Source of the DNA: Bacteroidales bacterium
Lineage (GTDB): Bacteria; Bacteroidota; Bacteroidia; Bacteroidales; Muribaculaceae
DNA: 14,494 nucleotides
Direction of reading: 5' to 3'
Assembly: GCA_004553095.1 (NCBI GenBank)
Contig: SFMJ01000058.1
Coordinates: forward strand, 1 to 14,494
Shown: positions 7,919 through 14,494 of the stretch, piece by piece
Layout of the letters: every line of letters starts with the position of its first letter
How positions within the stretch are numbered: the stretch's first letter is position 1
Program-made: the position numbers and the translations under genes
The notes under the pieces: model-generated
What the model was told of the DNA's origin: nothing
What the model saw: only the letters and a program-made list of their open reading frames with translations
The model's database searches: none

Positions 7919-9955
7919 ATGTTAAACTCAAGAGTAAAACTTCTTATGGCAGCAGCCATGTTGGCATGCGGCGTAGCGACGCAAGCCGAAGCACAGACCA
8001 ACAGCAAATATGATGCACAATTCATCGACTGGCCGACCTACGATGGCAGCGATCTTGAACTTACCGTAGACAATCGCGGCACACACTTCCGGATGTGGAG
8101 TCCGAAGGCAGAGGCAGTAGAACTACGTCTCTACAGCAATGGCGCTACGGGGACACCCTGCGAGACAATCGCCATGACCCGAGATGGCAAAACCGGCACC
8201 TGGATAGCCACCAAAGCAGAGCGGCTCTATGGCAAGTTCTATACCTTCCGCGTCAAGAGTGGCGGCAAGTGGCTCGATGAGACTCCGGGCGTATGGGCGA
8301 AGGCTGTCGGTGTGAATGGCAAGCGTGCCGCTATCATCGATATGGCAAAGACCGACCCGGAGGGTTGGAGCCAAGACAAGGGTCCGAATGTGGCAAACTT
8401 CAGCGATGTTATCATCTACGAGATGCACCATCGCGACGTATCGATGCACCCCTCATCGGGCATTGCCAACAAGGGTAAATTCCTGGCACTCACCGAACCT
8501 GGCACCACCACTCCCGAGGGATATAAGACCGGTATCGACCACCTCCGAGAGCTCGGCATAACCCATGTGCATATCCTCCCATCTTACGACTACAACTCTG
8601 TGGATGAAGCCAACCTGCAGATGAACACCTACAACTGGGGATATGACCCGCAGAACTATAATGCACCCGAGGGTGGCTATTCCACCAATCCGTCGGATCC
8701 GGCCTCACGCATCGCCGAGATGAAGCGTATGGTCAAGGCTCTCCATGATGCCGGCATCGGCGTGATCATGGATGTGGTCTATAATCACACTGCTGAGCAG
8801 GATGGTTCGAATTTCGAACTCACCGCCCCCGGCTATTACCATCGTCACTGGGATGACGGCAAATATTCCGACGCCTCGGGATGTAACAATGAGACAGCCT
8901 CCGACCTGCAGCAGATGCGCAATTATATCATCAATTCGGTGAAATATTGGGCTACGGAATATCATATCGATGGTTTCCGCTTCGACCTGATGGCTATCCA
9001 TGACACAGAGACTATGACCCAGGTGGCGGCAGAGCTCAAGAAGATCAACCCCTCGCTCTTCGTCTATGGCGAGGGATGGACAGCCGGCGACTCACCTCTG
9101 CAACCGGAGCGACGTGCGCTGAAGGAGAATGTAAGCAAGATGAAGGATATCGCCGTCTTCTCCGACGACCTTCGTGACGCGGTGAAGGGACATTATACCA
9201 ACGCTGCCGACCGCGGATTTGCCACCGGCAAACCGGGACTGGAGGAGACCGTCAAGATCGGTATCGTAGCCGCCACGAGCCATCCGCAGGTGGACTACAG
9301 CAAGGGTAACAACTCCAAATTCGCATACGCCGATTCGCCCGAGATGGTGGTGAACTATGTATCATGTCACGACGACCTCTGTCTGACCGACAAACTGCGC
9401 ATCTCGATGGCGGGAGAGAGCGAGCAATCGATGTTGGCAGCCGCCAAATTGGCACAGACCATCGTCTTCACTTCGCAGGGCACACCCTTTATGTTTGCCG
9501 GTGAGGAGGTGTTCCGCGACAAGAAGGGAGTGCACAATTCCTACAATAGTCCCGACTCGATCAATGCCATCGATTGGAGCAACAAGGCTAAATATCACGA
9601 TCAGTTCGAATATTACAAGGGACTTACCGCTCTGCGCAAGGCACATCCGGCATTCCGCATGACCACAGCCGCCGAGATCGCTAAGAACCTGAAATTTGAC
9701 AAGATCGACTCTGCCAAGACCCCCAATTTGATCTCCTACTCGCTGCTCAACAATGCCAACGGCGACAGTTGGAAAGAGATTAAGGTAGTGTTCAACGGTT
9801 CGAGTCAGTCACAGAGCGTCAACATCAAGAAGGGAGACTGGAAGATCGTAGTGGCAGAGGGTAAGATTTCCCCCACCGGCGACCTCGGCGCCACCAAGGG
9901 AGGCAAGATGACCCTACCCCCCTACTCCGCGCTAATCCTCGCCCGCGAAAAATAA
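7919..9955 (+). CDS. pulA: Secreted type I pullulanase (CBM48 + GH13)
   Basis: A 678-residue debranching enzyme that cleaves alpha-1,6 branch points in pullulan, glycogen or amylopectin. A signal peptide covers about residues 1-25, with likely cleavage AEA|QT. The upstream LAC is a poor lipobox because Leu precedes Ala, so lipoprotein status is uncertain. A CBM48-like domain follows (about 50-145, including THFRMWSPKAEAVELRLY). The pullulanase signature YNWGYDP is at 238-244. GH13 regions: DVVYNH (285-290), GFRFD with nucleophile D356, GEGW with acid/base E385, and VSCHDD with D485. A C-terminal beta domain ends in LPPYSALILAREK. The length suits secreted type I enzymes without extra repeats. 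The A-rich leader has no own promoter match, so transcription from the pseudokinase promoter is likely. With the GH13 enzyme at 1746-3614 it would let the cell handle both linkages of alpha-glucan. Confidence 0.93.
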   Translation: MLNSRVKLLMAAAMLACGVATQAEAQTNSKYDAQFIDWPTYDGSDLELTVDNRGTHFRMWSPKAEAVELRLYSNGATGTPCETIAMTRDGKTGTWIATKAERLYGKFYTFRVKSGGKWLDETPGVWAKAVGVNGKRAAIIDMAKTDPEGWSQDKGPNVANFSDVIIYEMHHRDVSMHPSSGIANKGKFLALTEPGTTTPEGYKTGIDHLRELGITHVHILPSYDYNSVDEANLQMNTYNWGYDPQNYNAPEGGYSTNPSDPASRIAEMKRMVKALHDAGIGVIMDVVYNHTAEQDGSNFELTAPGYYHRHWDDGKYSDASGCNNETASDLQQMRNYIINSVKYWATEYHIDGFRFDLMAIHDTETMTQVAAELKKINPSLFVYGEGWTAGDSPLQPERRALKENVSKMKDIAVFSDDLRDAVKGHYTNAADRGFATGKPGLEETVKIGIVAATSHPQVDYSKGNNSKFAYADSPEMVVNYVSCHDDLCLTDKLRISMAGESEQSMLAAAKLAQTIVFTSQGTPFMFAGEEVFRDKKGVHNSYNSPDSINAIDWSNKAKYHDQFEYYKGLTALRKAHPAFRMTTAAEIAKNLKFDKIDSAKTPNLISYSLLNNANGDSWKEIKVVFNGSSQSQSVNIKKGDWKIVVAEGKISPTGDLGATKGGKMTLPPYSALILAREK

Positions 9956-10011
9956 AAAGACCCGACCCAACAAAAAATCAGGTCAGCAAAAAACTGATAC
10001 CAACAAAAACG

Positions 10012-10044
10012 AAAAAAGGGGGTGTATCGTTATGATACATCCCC
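10012..10044 (-). terminator. Intrinsic terminator downstream of tRNA-Arg
   Basis: On the plus strand GGGGGTGTATC (10018-10028) and GATACATCCCC (10034-10044) form an 11-position stem around the loop GTTAT, with one imperfect pair (22/40). On the minus strand it is followed by six T residues (10017-10012), so it reads as a terminator for the minus-strand tRNA, 6 nt past its 3' end. On the plus strand no T run follows, so it is unlikely to end the pullulanase transcript. Confidence 0.7.
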
Positions 10045-10050
10045 TCACTG

Positions 10051-10122
10051 TATTCCCATGGGGAGTCGAACCCCAATCGTCGGAACCGGAATCCGATATT
10101 CTATCCATTGAACTATGGGAAC
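10051..10122 (-). tRNA. tRNA-Arg (anticodon CCG)
   Basis: Seventy-two nt fold into a full cloverleaf on the minus strand. The acceptor stem is GTTCCCA/TGGGAAT (first pair G-T) with discriminator A. The D stem is GTTC/GAAT, the anticodon stem TCGGA/TCCGA, the variable loop CGAT, and the T arm TGGGG-TTCGACT-CCCCA. The 7-nt anticodon loop TTCCGGT puts CCG at positions 34-36, decoding CGG (arginine). CCA is not encoded, so it must be added after transcription. Degenerate tandem copies of its 5' end lie immediately on its 5' side. Confidence 0.93.
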
Positions 10123-10179
10123 ATTTTGTTCATTGAATATGGGAGCATTATATTCATTGAACTATGTCGACTTAATATT
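10106..10179. repeat. Degenerate tandem repeat of the tRNA-Arg 5' end
   Basis: Three units start at 10106, 10131 and 10155 (period 24-25 nt). Read on the plus strand, each begins CATTGAA(C)TATG and the first two continue GGA(A/G)CATT(T/A)(T/A)(G/T)TT. The first unit lies within and just beyond the tRNA 5' end (its acceptor and D-arm strand). The others extend outward as diverged copies; CATTGAACTATG at 10106-10117 recurs exactly at 10155-10166. The third unit fades after this core. Confidence 0.7.
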
Positions 10180-10253
10180 GTCTAAACAATGATAATACTG
10201 CACAAAAAGGCTATTTGGAGTGCAAATTTAATGTTTTTTTCGATTATAATCAC

Positions 10254-10261
10254 TATATTTG
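10254..10261 (+). promoter_or_regulatory. Putative -7 box (TAnnTTTG) for the ung operon
   Basis: TATATTTG matches the Bacteroidota -7 consensus 30 nt upstream of the ung ATG. No exact TTTG lies 19-21 nt upstream; only a T-rich run (10234-10240) is there. It is the best candidate for driving ung and the genes after it. Confidence 0.45.
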
Positions 10262-10291
10262 GCGAAAATTGGATAAAAAAAGTTGCAGAAT

Positions 10292-10960
10292 ATGAATGTA
10301 CGCATCGAAAAGGAATGGGGAGAAGTCTTGGCAGAAGAGTTCGAGAAGCCATATTTCAAGGCGCTGACCGAGCGAGTCAGAGCGGAATATGGCGATCCGA
10401 ATCAACACATCTATCCGGCAGCGGGACGTATCTTCGCAGCCTTCGATGCCTCGCCATTCAGTCAGACGAAGGTGGTGATCATCGGTCAGGATCCCTATCA
10501 TGGTGAGGGTCAAGCCAACGGGTTGTGTTTTTCGGTGAATCCCGGGGTGATGTTTCCCCCATCGCTACGCAACATCCTTAAAGAGGTGCATGATGATGTC
10601 GGAGCGCCAATACCATCGAATGGAGATTTATCGCGCTGGGCACGTCAGGGAGTACTTCTGCTCAATGCCACCCTCACCGTTCGGGAGCATCAGCCGAAGT
10701 CACATGCCGGGATGGGTTGGGAGATATTTACCGATGCGGCAGTGCGCCTCTTGGCACAGCGCAGGGATCATCTCGTCTTCCTGCTCTGGGGGTCGGATGC
10801 CATCCGCAAGGGTGGAATGGTCGACCGTAGCCGGCACTTGGTGCTGACCTCACCCCACCCCTCTCCCCTATCGGCACACCGAGGATTCTTCGGCAACCGC
10901 CACTTCTCGCAAGCCAACCGCTACCTGACCGAGCATGGCATGACACCAATAGAATGGTAG
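10292..10960 (+). CDS. ung: Uracil-DNA glycosylase, family 1
   Basis: A 222-residue cytoplasmic base-excision repair enzyme that removes uracil from DNA after cytosine deamination or dUTP misincorporation. Diagnostic motifs are all present: GQDPYHG (65-71) with catalytic D67, the uracil-binding block LLLNATLTV with N125, and the Leu-loop/catalytic His motif HPSPLSAHRGFFG (189-201) with H189. Length is normal for the family (about 220-230). I chose the ATG at 10292, giving MNVRIEKEWGEVL, over a TTG three codons upstream, because the family starts close to this conserved W-x-x-x-L segment. The next gene starts 35 nt downstream on the same strand, so ung probably heads a four-gene run. Confidence 0.97.
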   Translation: MNVRIEKEWGEVLAEEFEKPYFKALTERVRAEYGDPNQHIYPAAGRIFAAFDASPFSQTKVVIIGQDPYHGEGQANGLCFSVNPGVMFPPSLRNILKEVHDDVGAPIPSNGDLSRWARQGVLLLNATLTVREHQPKSHAGMGWEIFTDAAVRLLAQRRDHLVFLLWGSDAIRKGGMVDRSRHLVLTSPHPSPLSAHRGFFGNRHFSQANRYLTEHGMTPIEW

Positions 10961-10995
10961 AATTAGGAGATAGGAATTTTGAATTTTGAAAAATT

Positions 10996-12252
10996 ATGAG
11001 ACGAACGTTCTTGACATATATGATGGTAGTGGCTACACTCTTCACACTCCGCAGCGAGGTGGATACCACTACAGGCATCTTCGACCGGCGCTTCCGCACG
11101 CTGAAGACCGAGGTGGAAGATAACTTCATGTCGCCACCGGTGATCCGTCTCGGCACCAACGACCGAATCCTTGTGAAATTCGACGAAATCGGCGAAGATA
11201 ATAGTTACTTGGAATATCGGTTGATACACTGCGATGCCGACTGGCAACCCTCTCGTCTGATAGAATCGGAATACTTGGAGGGATTCAACTCCGTGCGCAT
11301 CGAAGATTATGCCTACTCCACCGCCACCTTCGTGCACTATGTCAACTATCTGATTGCATTTCCCAACGAAGAACTTCAGATAAAGCACTCAGGCAACTAC
11401 CTGCTGCAAGTATACGATCCGGAGAGGCCTGAAGAGACATTGCTTCAGACACGATTTCAGGTCACCGAGAATAGAGCCCGGATCGAAGGGAATGTGACAT
11501 CACGCACCGATATGGGCCACAACACCTACTGGCAGCAACTGGCATTTGAGATCGACTGCCAAGGCATCGGGGAGTTCAACCCCTATCAAGATATCATCGT
11601 GTATGTGACTCAAAACAATCGAGAAGCCACCAAGCGGCGCATCATGACACCATTGCGAGTTTCGGGCGACAAGATAATCTACGAGCATTTAAACGACCTG
11701 GTGTTTGGGGCGAGCAACGAATATCGGCGTTTCGAATCGGTGAGCAACTCCTTCCCGGGGATGCGAGTAGACTCTCTGCGATATATGGGGAGCAACTACC
11801 ATGTATGGCTCAAAGTCGACGAGCCGCGACAATCGGCAAGCTATAGTTATGATCAGACCCAACATGGCAGATTCTTGGTGCGAGAATACAACTCGACCGA
11901 CTCCGATATCGGGGCAGACTACATCACGGTGCACTTCCTGCTGGAATGTCCCGAGCTGCCCTCCTACGACATCTACTTGGATGGAGAATTTACCCACGAC
12001 CGTATGGACAAAGAGAATCAGTTGACCTACGACCATCGCGTCGGAGGATATGTGGCGGAAGTGCCACTGAAGCAGGGGGCATACAACTATCAGTATGTCA
12101 CACGCTCACGGCAGACCGGCGAGATTTCCACATCGACCATCGAAGGAGACAAATATGAGACCCTCAACGAATATGGGATCGCCGTATACTTCCGACCTCC
12201 GGGGGCGCGTGCCGACCGACTGATCAGTTACCGCATCCTACAGATGGAGTAA
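10996..12252 (+). CDS. DUF5103 protein, type IX secretion Plug homolog
   Basis: A 418-residue exported protein with a short signal peptide (MRRTFLTYMMVVATLFTLRS, about 1-20). Family-like segments include NDRILVKFDEIGEDNSYLEYRL, HCDADWQPS, EYLEGFN, FVHYVNY and SGNYLLQVYD in the N-terminal domain. The C-terminal part has YDIYLDGEFT and LKQGAYNYQYV, then an IEGDKYETLNEYGIAVYFRPPGAR-type end. This order is what I recall for DUF5103, whose Flavobacterium member is the Plug that closes the periplasmic side of the SprA translocon of the type IX secretion system. It probably acts in the periplasm at the outer membrane. No other type IX component is in the window, but a type IX sorting domain is encoded at 4798-5103. 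It lies between ung and a DUF3109 gene. The family call is firm; the Plug function is inferred by homology. Confidence 0.85.
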   Translation: MRRTFLTYMMVVATLFTLRSEVDTTTGIFDRRFRTLKTEVEDNFMSPPVIRLGTNDRILVKFDEIGEDNSYLEYRLIHCDADWQPSRLIESEYLEGFNSVRIEDYAYSTATFVHYVNYLIAFPNEELQIKHSGNYLLQVYDPERPEETLLQTRFQVTENRARIEGNVTSRTDMGHNTYWQQLAFEIDCQGIGEFNPYQDIIVYVTQNNREATKRRIMTPLRVSGDKIIYEHLNDLVFGASNEYRRFESVSNSFPGMRVDSLRYMGSNYHVWLKVDEPRQSASYSYDQTQHGRFLVREYNSTDSDIGADYITVHFLLECPELPSYDIYLDGEFTHDRMDKENQLTYDHRVGGYVAEVPLKQGAYNYQYVTRSRQTGEISTSTIEGDKYETLNEYGIAVYFRPPGARADRLISYRILQME

Positions 12253-12311
12253 AGATCGGCATTCGGATTCAAGAAAAAGAATAAATAGAACAGAAAAGAT
12301 ACGGAAAAGAA

Positions 12312-12899
12312 ATGTTACAGATAAGAGATACGCTGGTATCGCTCGATCTTGTGGAGCGATATTTCTGTTGCGACTTGGATGCCTGCCTGGGAGCATGTTG
12401 CATCGAGGGAGATGCCGGAGCGCCGGTGACAGAAGAGGAATCGCGACGCATCGAAGAGGTGGTGGATTCTGTCAGAGGCGACCTATTGCCTCGCGCTGTT
12501 GAGATGATCGACCGGGAGGGAGTGTCATACGTAGACTGCGAGGGGGACTTGGTGACCCAGATCGTGGATGGTCGCGATTGCGTCTTTACCTGCTATGCCC
12601 CGGGAGGGAAGTGTCTTTGTGCCTTGGAGCGAGCCTATCGCGAGGGGCGAATCGACATGGTAAAGCCTATATCATGCCGGCTATACCCGGTAAGGCTCAA
12701 AGAATATGACGGATTTACGGCGGTCAACCTCCACCGCTGGAAGATATGCCGCCCGGCAGAAGTGTTGGGCCGAAAATTAGGACTCCGAGCATACCAATTT
12801 CTCAAAGAGCCTCTGATAGCCCGCTTTGGCGAAAGCTGGTATGAAGAGCTGAAATTCACCGCCGAAGAATACTTGCGCCAGCACCCTGAGAAACCATAA
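12312..12899 (+). CDS. DUF3109 family Cys-rich protein
   Basis: A 195-residue cytoplasmic protein with no signal peptide. It contains twelve cysteines: 19, 20, 25, 29, 30, 76, 90, 94, 101, 103, 122 and 146. Key segments are FCCDLDACLGACC (18-30), DCVFTCY (89-95), GKCLCALE (99-106) and PISCRLYPVRL (119-129). The pattern matches DUF3109, related to YkgJ-type proteins thought to bind zinc or an iron-sulfur cluster. The conserved PxSCRLYP loop is the strongest landmark. The function is unknown; metal or cluster binding is inferred from the cysteine arrangement. The gene starts 59 nt after the Plug gene and ends 23 nt before cardiolipin synthase, consistent with one transcript. Length is typical of the family. 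Confidence 0.85.
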   Translation: MLQIRDTLVSLDLVERYFCCDLDACLGACCIEGDAGAPVTEEESRRIEEVVDSVRGDLLPRAVEMIDREGVSYVDCEGDLVTQIVDGRDCVFTCYAPGGKCLCALERAYREGRIDMVKPISCRLYPVRLKEYDGFTAVNLHRWKICRPAEVLGRKLGLRAYQFLKEPLIARFGESWYEELKFTAEEYLRQHPEKP

Positions 12900-12922
12900 G
12901 AGCGCTCTAAAACCGACCGACT

Positions 12923-14353
12923 ATGAAAGATATAAATTGGTGGTTATATGTAATAACGATGTTCTTATACATACTGACCATCGCCAGCTGTATAGTGGTG
13001 ATCTTGAAAGAAAACCGCAATCCGATCCGATCGATATCCTGGATTATTGCCTTGATATTTCTGCCGGTCATCGGATTGGTGTTCTACATCTTCTTCGGAC
13101 GCAGTCTGCGGGGCCAGCGCATGATCTCGCGAATGAATAAGCAGAAGATGATCACCAATATGGCGCCAAAATTAGTCGATCTGAACTCGCTCAATCTCTC
13201 CCGGCCGGAACGCAACTTGGTGAAATTGGCACGCAACATCTCCTCCTCATTCTATACGGTTAACAATCGGATCAAAATCTTCACGACCGGGCGAGAGAAA
13301 TTTGCATCACTCAAGAAAGACCTTAACGAAGCCCGGCGCTCGATCTATCTTCAATATTACATCTTCATGGACGACAACTTGGGTCAAGACATCGCCGAAT
13401 TGCTGATACGCAAGGCCAAAGAGGGAGTCGATGTCAAGGTGATCTACGACCATGTGGGGAGTTTCAGCGCGAGCAAGAAATTCTTTCAGATGATGCGCGA
13501 AGGGGGAGTAGAGACACATCCCTTTTTCAAGGTTACCTTCCCACATTTTGCCAACCGAGTGAACTGGCGCAACCACCGCAAGATCGTGATCATCGACGAA
13601 GAGATAGGCTATATCGGCGGTATGAACATCGCCGACCGCTATGTGGTGAAAGGAGATATCGGCAAGGTGTGGCGCGACACCCACTTCCGCGTAGAGGGGG
13701 ATATCGTGCAGTCACTCCTCTTCTCCTACGTGGTCGATTGGAACTTCCGCAACCAGACATATCCGATGCACTTTCCCAAGCTCGTCGAGACAACGATCAG
13801 GAGTGATGTCGGCATGCAATTAGTCACCTCCGGACCGACCTCCCAATGGGACAACATCGCACTCTGCTATCTCAAAGCCATCTCCTCAGCCACTAAATGC
13901 ATCTATGTGCAGACCCCCTACTTCCTGCCCACCGACGCACTGATGCATGCCCTCGAGGCGGCAGCCCTCTCAAAGATCGATGTCAGAATCATGATACCAC
14001 GACGCAGCGACTCCGACCTCCTGCGCTATGCTTCATTCTCATACTTGACCCAATGTCTCAAGGCCGGCATCAAAGTATATCTCTACAACCCCGGTATGCT
14101 CCATGCCAAGGCGATGATAATCGACGACAATATAGTGACCGCCGGCTCTGCCAACTTCGACTTCCGCAGCTTCGAGAACAACTTCGAATGTAATCTCTGG
14201 ATCTACGATCGCGAAGTCAACAAGCAGATGCGCGAGATATTCTTCCAAGATATGGCACACTGCACCAAACTCACCTACACCACCTGGCATCGACGTCCAT
14301 TGATACAACGCTCGATAGAGTCAGTGATACGCCTCATCTCGCCTATCCTGTAA
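12923..14353 (+). CDS. cls: Cardiolipin synthase (phospholipase D superfamily)
   Basis: A 476-residue inner-membrane enzyme that joins two phosphatidylglycerol molecules into cardiolipin and glycerol. Two N-terminal transmembrane helices are clear (about 8-28 and 37-58), the second ending FYIFFGRS, the PLD-nuclease N-terminal segment. Two HKD motifs follow. The first is H218-x-K220-x4-D225 (NHRKIVIIDEEIGYIGG). The second is H394-x-K396-x4-D401 (HAKAMIIDDNIVTAGSANFD). Length is usual for bacterial Cls (about 480). The start ATG at 12923 is 23 nt after the DUF3109 stop. It is the last gene of the run; a long palindrome follows the stop by about 30 nt. Cls paralogues are hard to separate by sequence, so the class (A or C) is not assigned. 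Confidence 0.95.
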   Translation: MKDINWWLYVITMFLYILTIASCIVVILKENRNPIRSISWIIALIFLPVIGLVFYIFFGRSLRGQRMISRMNKQKMITNMAPKLVDLNSLNLSRPERNLVKLARNISSSFYTVNNRIKIFTTGREKFASLKKDLNEARRSIYLQYYIFMDDNLGQDIAELLIRKAKEGVDVKVIYDHVGSFSASKKFFQMMREGGVETHPFFKVTFPHFANRVNWRNHRKIVIIDEEIGYIGGMNIADRYVVKGDIGKVWRDTHFRVEGDIVQSLLFSYVVDWNFRNQTYPMHFPKLVETTIRSDVGMQLVTSGPTSQWDNIALCYLKAISSATKCIYVQTPYFLPTDALMHALEAAALSKIDVRIMIPRRSDSDLLRYASFSYLTQCLKAGIKVYLYNPGMLHAKAMIIDDNIVTAGSANFDFRSFENNFECNLWIYDREVNKQMREIFFQDMAHCTKLTYTTWHRRPLIQRSIESVIRLISPIL

Positions 14354-14385
14354 GAGCAGGGAGAGAATTTATAAAATAGGGAGTA

Positions 14386-14440
14386 TAGAGCGCGTTCCTT
14401 AAATTTTGACTTATGGGTCAAATTTAAGGAACGCGCTCTA
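14386..14440. repeat. Long intergenic palindrome (possible REP/terminator-like element)
   Basis: Left arm 14386-14410 and right arm 14417-14440 are inverted copies, 24 of 25 positions pairing with a single bulged T, around the loop TTATGG. The first 20 nt of the left arm are identical to 1693-1712. It starts 33 nt after the cls stop, so it may end that transcript. Only AATAAAAAATT follows it on the plus strand and no clear T run on either side, so it is not a textbook intrinsic terminator. Confidence 0.75.
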
Positions 14441-14452
14441 AATAAAAAATTA

Positions 14453-14480
14453 GAGTTGCTACCATACATGGCAACAACTC
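14453..14480. other. Short imperfect hairpin at right edge
   Basis: GAGTTG (14453-14458) pairs with CAACTC (14475-14480), with an inner CCAT/ATGG stem (14462-14465, 14468-14471). No T run follows before the window ends. It could be part of a leader or the end of a gene lying outside; the role is unknown. Confidence 0.35.
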
Positions 14481-14494
14481 CATCAATTTAAGAA

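Larger units (their letters stand above)
9956..10291. other. Intergenic region between pullulanase and ung
   Basis: This 336-nt gene-poor stretch holds, in order, an A-rich 3' flank of the pullulanase gene with only a weak hairpin (GGTCAG near 9981 with CTGATACC near 9994), the tRNA terminator, tRNA-Arg, the tRNA-derived tandem repeat, about 70 nt of A/T-rich DNA, and the ung promoter box. I see no small protein gene with convincing features here. Confidence 0.7.

Noticed and set aside
7919..8000. Pullulanase as a surface lipoprotein (LAC near residue 17)
   Set aside because: The residues before the Cys (Met-Leu-Ala) do not fit a good lipobox, and a normal signal-peptidase site (AEA|QT) follows; left undecided in the gene entry.
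9975..10000. Hairpin GGTCAG...CTGATACC after the pullulanase stop as a terminator
   Set aside because: The stem has a two-base bulge and is followed by no T run; too weak to annotate as a terminator.
12899..12908. AGAGCGCTCT palindrome between DUF3109 and cls, sharing GCGCTCTAAA with the right arm of the 14386-14440 palindrome
   Set aside because: Only 10 nt match and the inner part of the element is absent; it may be chance and cannot be called a third copy without a genome-wide search.
1..14494. CRISPR arrays, insertion sequences, prophage or defence genes
   Set aside because: No regularly spaced direct repeats of 28-37 nt, no transposase, integrase or Cas-like protein, and no phage structural motif were seen on either strand.

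Overview
The window looks like chromosomal DNA of a Bacteroidota, order Bacteroidales, and plausibly a gut Muribaculaceae-like lineage (the family is my inference). Supporting signs are a DUF3078 outer-membrane protein, a DUF5103 type IX secretion Plug protein, a GSCFA protein, a DUF3109 protein, a subtilase with a type IX C-terminal sorting domain, Bacteroidota-type promoters (TTTG, about 20 nt, TAnnTTTG) and weak or absent Shine-Dalgarno sequences.

Layout. Positions 2-1660 (+) hold the 3' part of a DUF3078 gene followed closely by two small exported proteins of unknown function. Converging on them (1746-3614, -) is a secreted GH13 amylase/neopullulanase-like enzyme; an intrinsic terminator for it lies between them. 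A GSCFA-domain gene (3817-4788, +) runs head-on into a broken subtilisin-like protease (4798-6823, -). That protease keeps its catalytic triad, but its sorting domain is in another reading frame. A 171-nt divergent promoter region separates it from a membrane-anchored, degenerate histidine-kinase-like protein (6995-7861, +), which is followed by a secreted type I pullulanase (7919-9955, +).

A tRNA-Arg(CCG) on the minus strand (10051-10122) has its own terminator. On its 5' side it carries degenerate tandem copies of its own first ~24 nt. The right third is a close-packed plus-strand run: uracil-DNA glycosylase, T9SS Plug (DUF5103), a Cys-rich DUF3109 protein and cardiolipin synthase (10292-14353). 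It ends in a long palindrome that shares a 20-nt sequence with the terminator region near position 1700.

How the genes fit together. Two secreted GH13 enzymes point to alpha-glucan (starch, glycogen, pullulan) breakdown, but there is no SusC/SusD pair here. The subtilase and the Plug protein both belong to type IX secretion, as substrate and machinery component. The remaining genes are housekeeping (base-excision repair, cardiolipin synthesis, translation). I see no phage, transposase, CRISPR or defence genes. The unusual items are the broken protease and its possibly leaderless promoter, the tRNA-derived tandem repeat, the dispersed palindrome and the pseudokinase-like protein.
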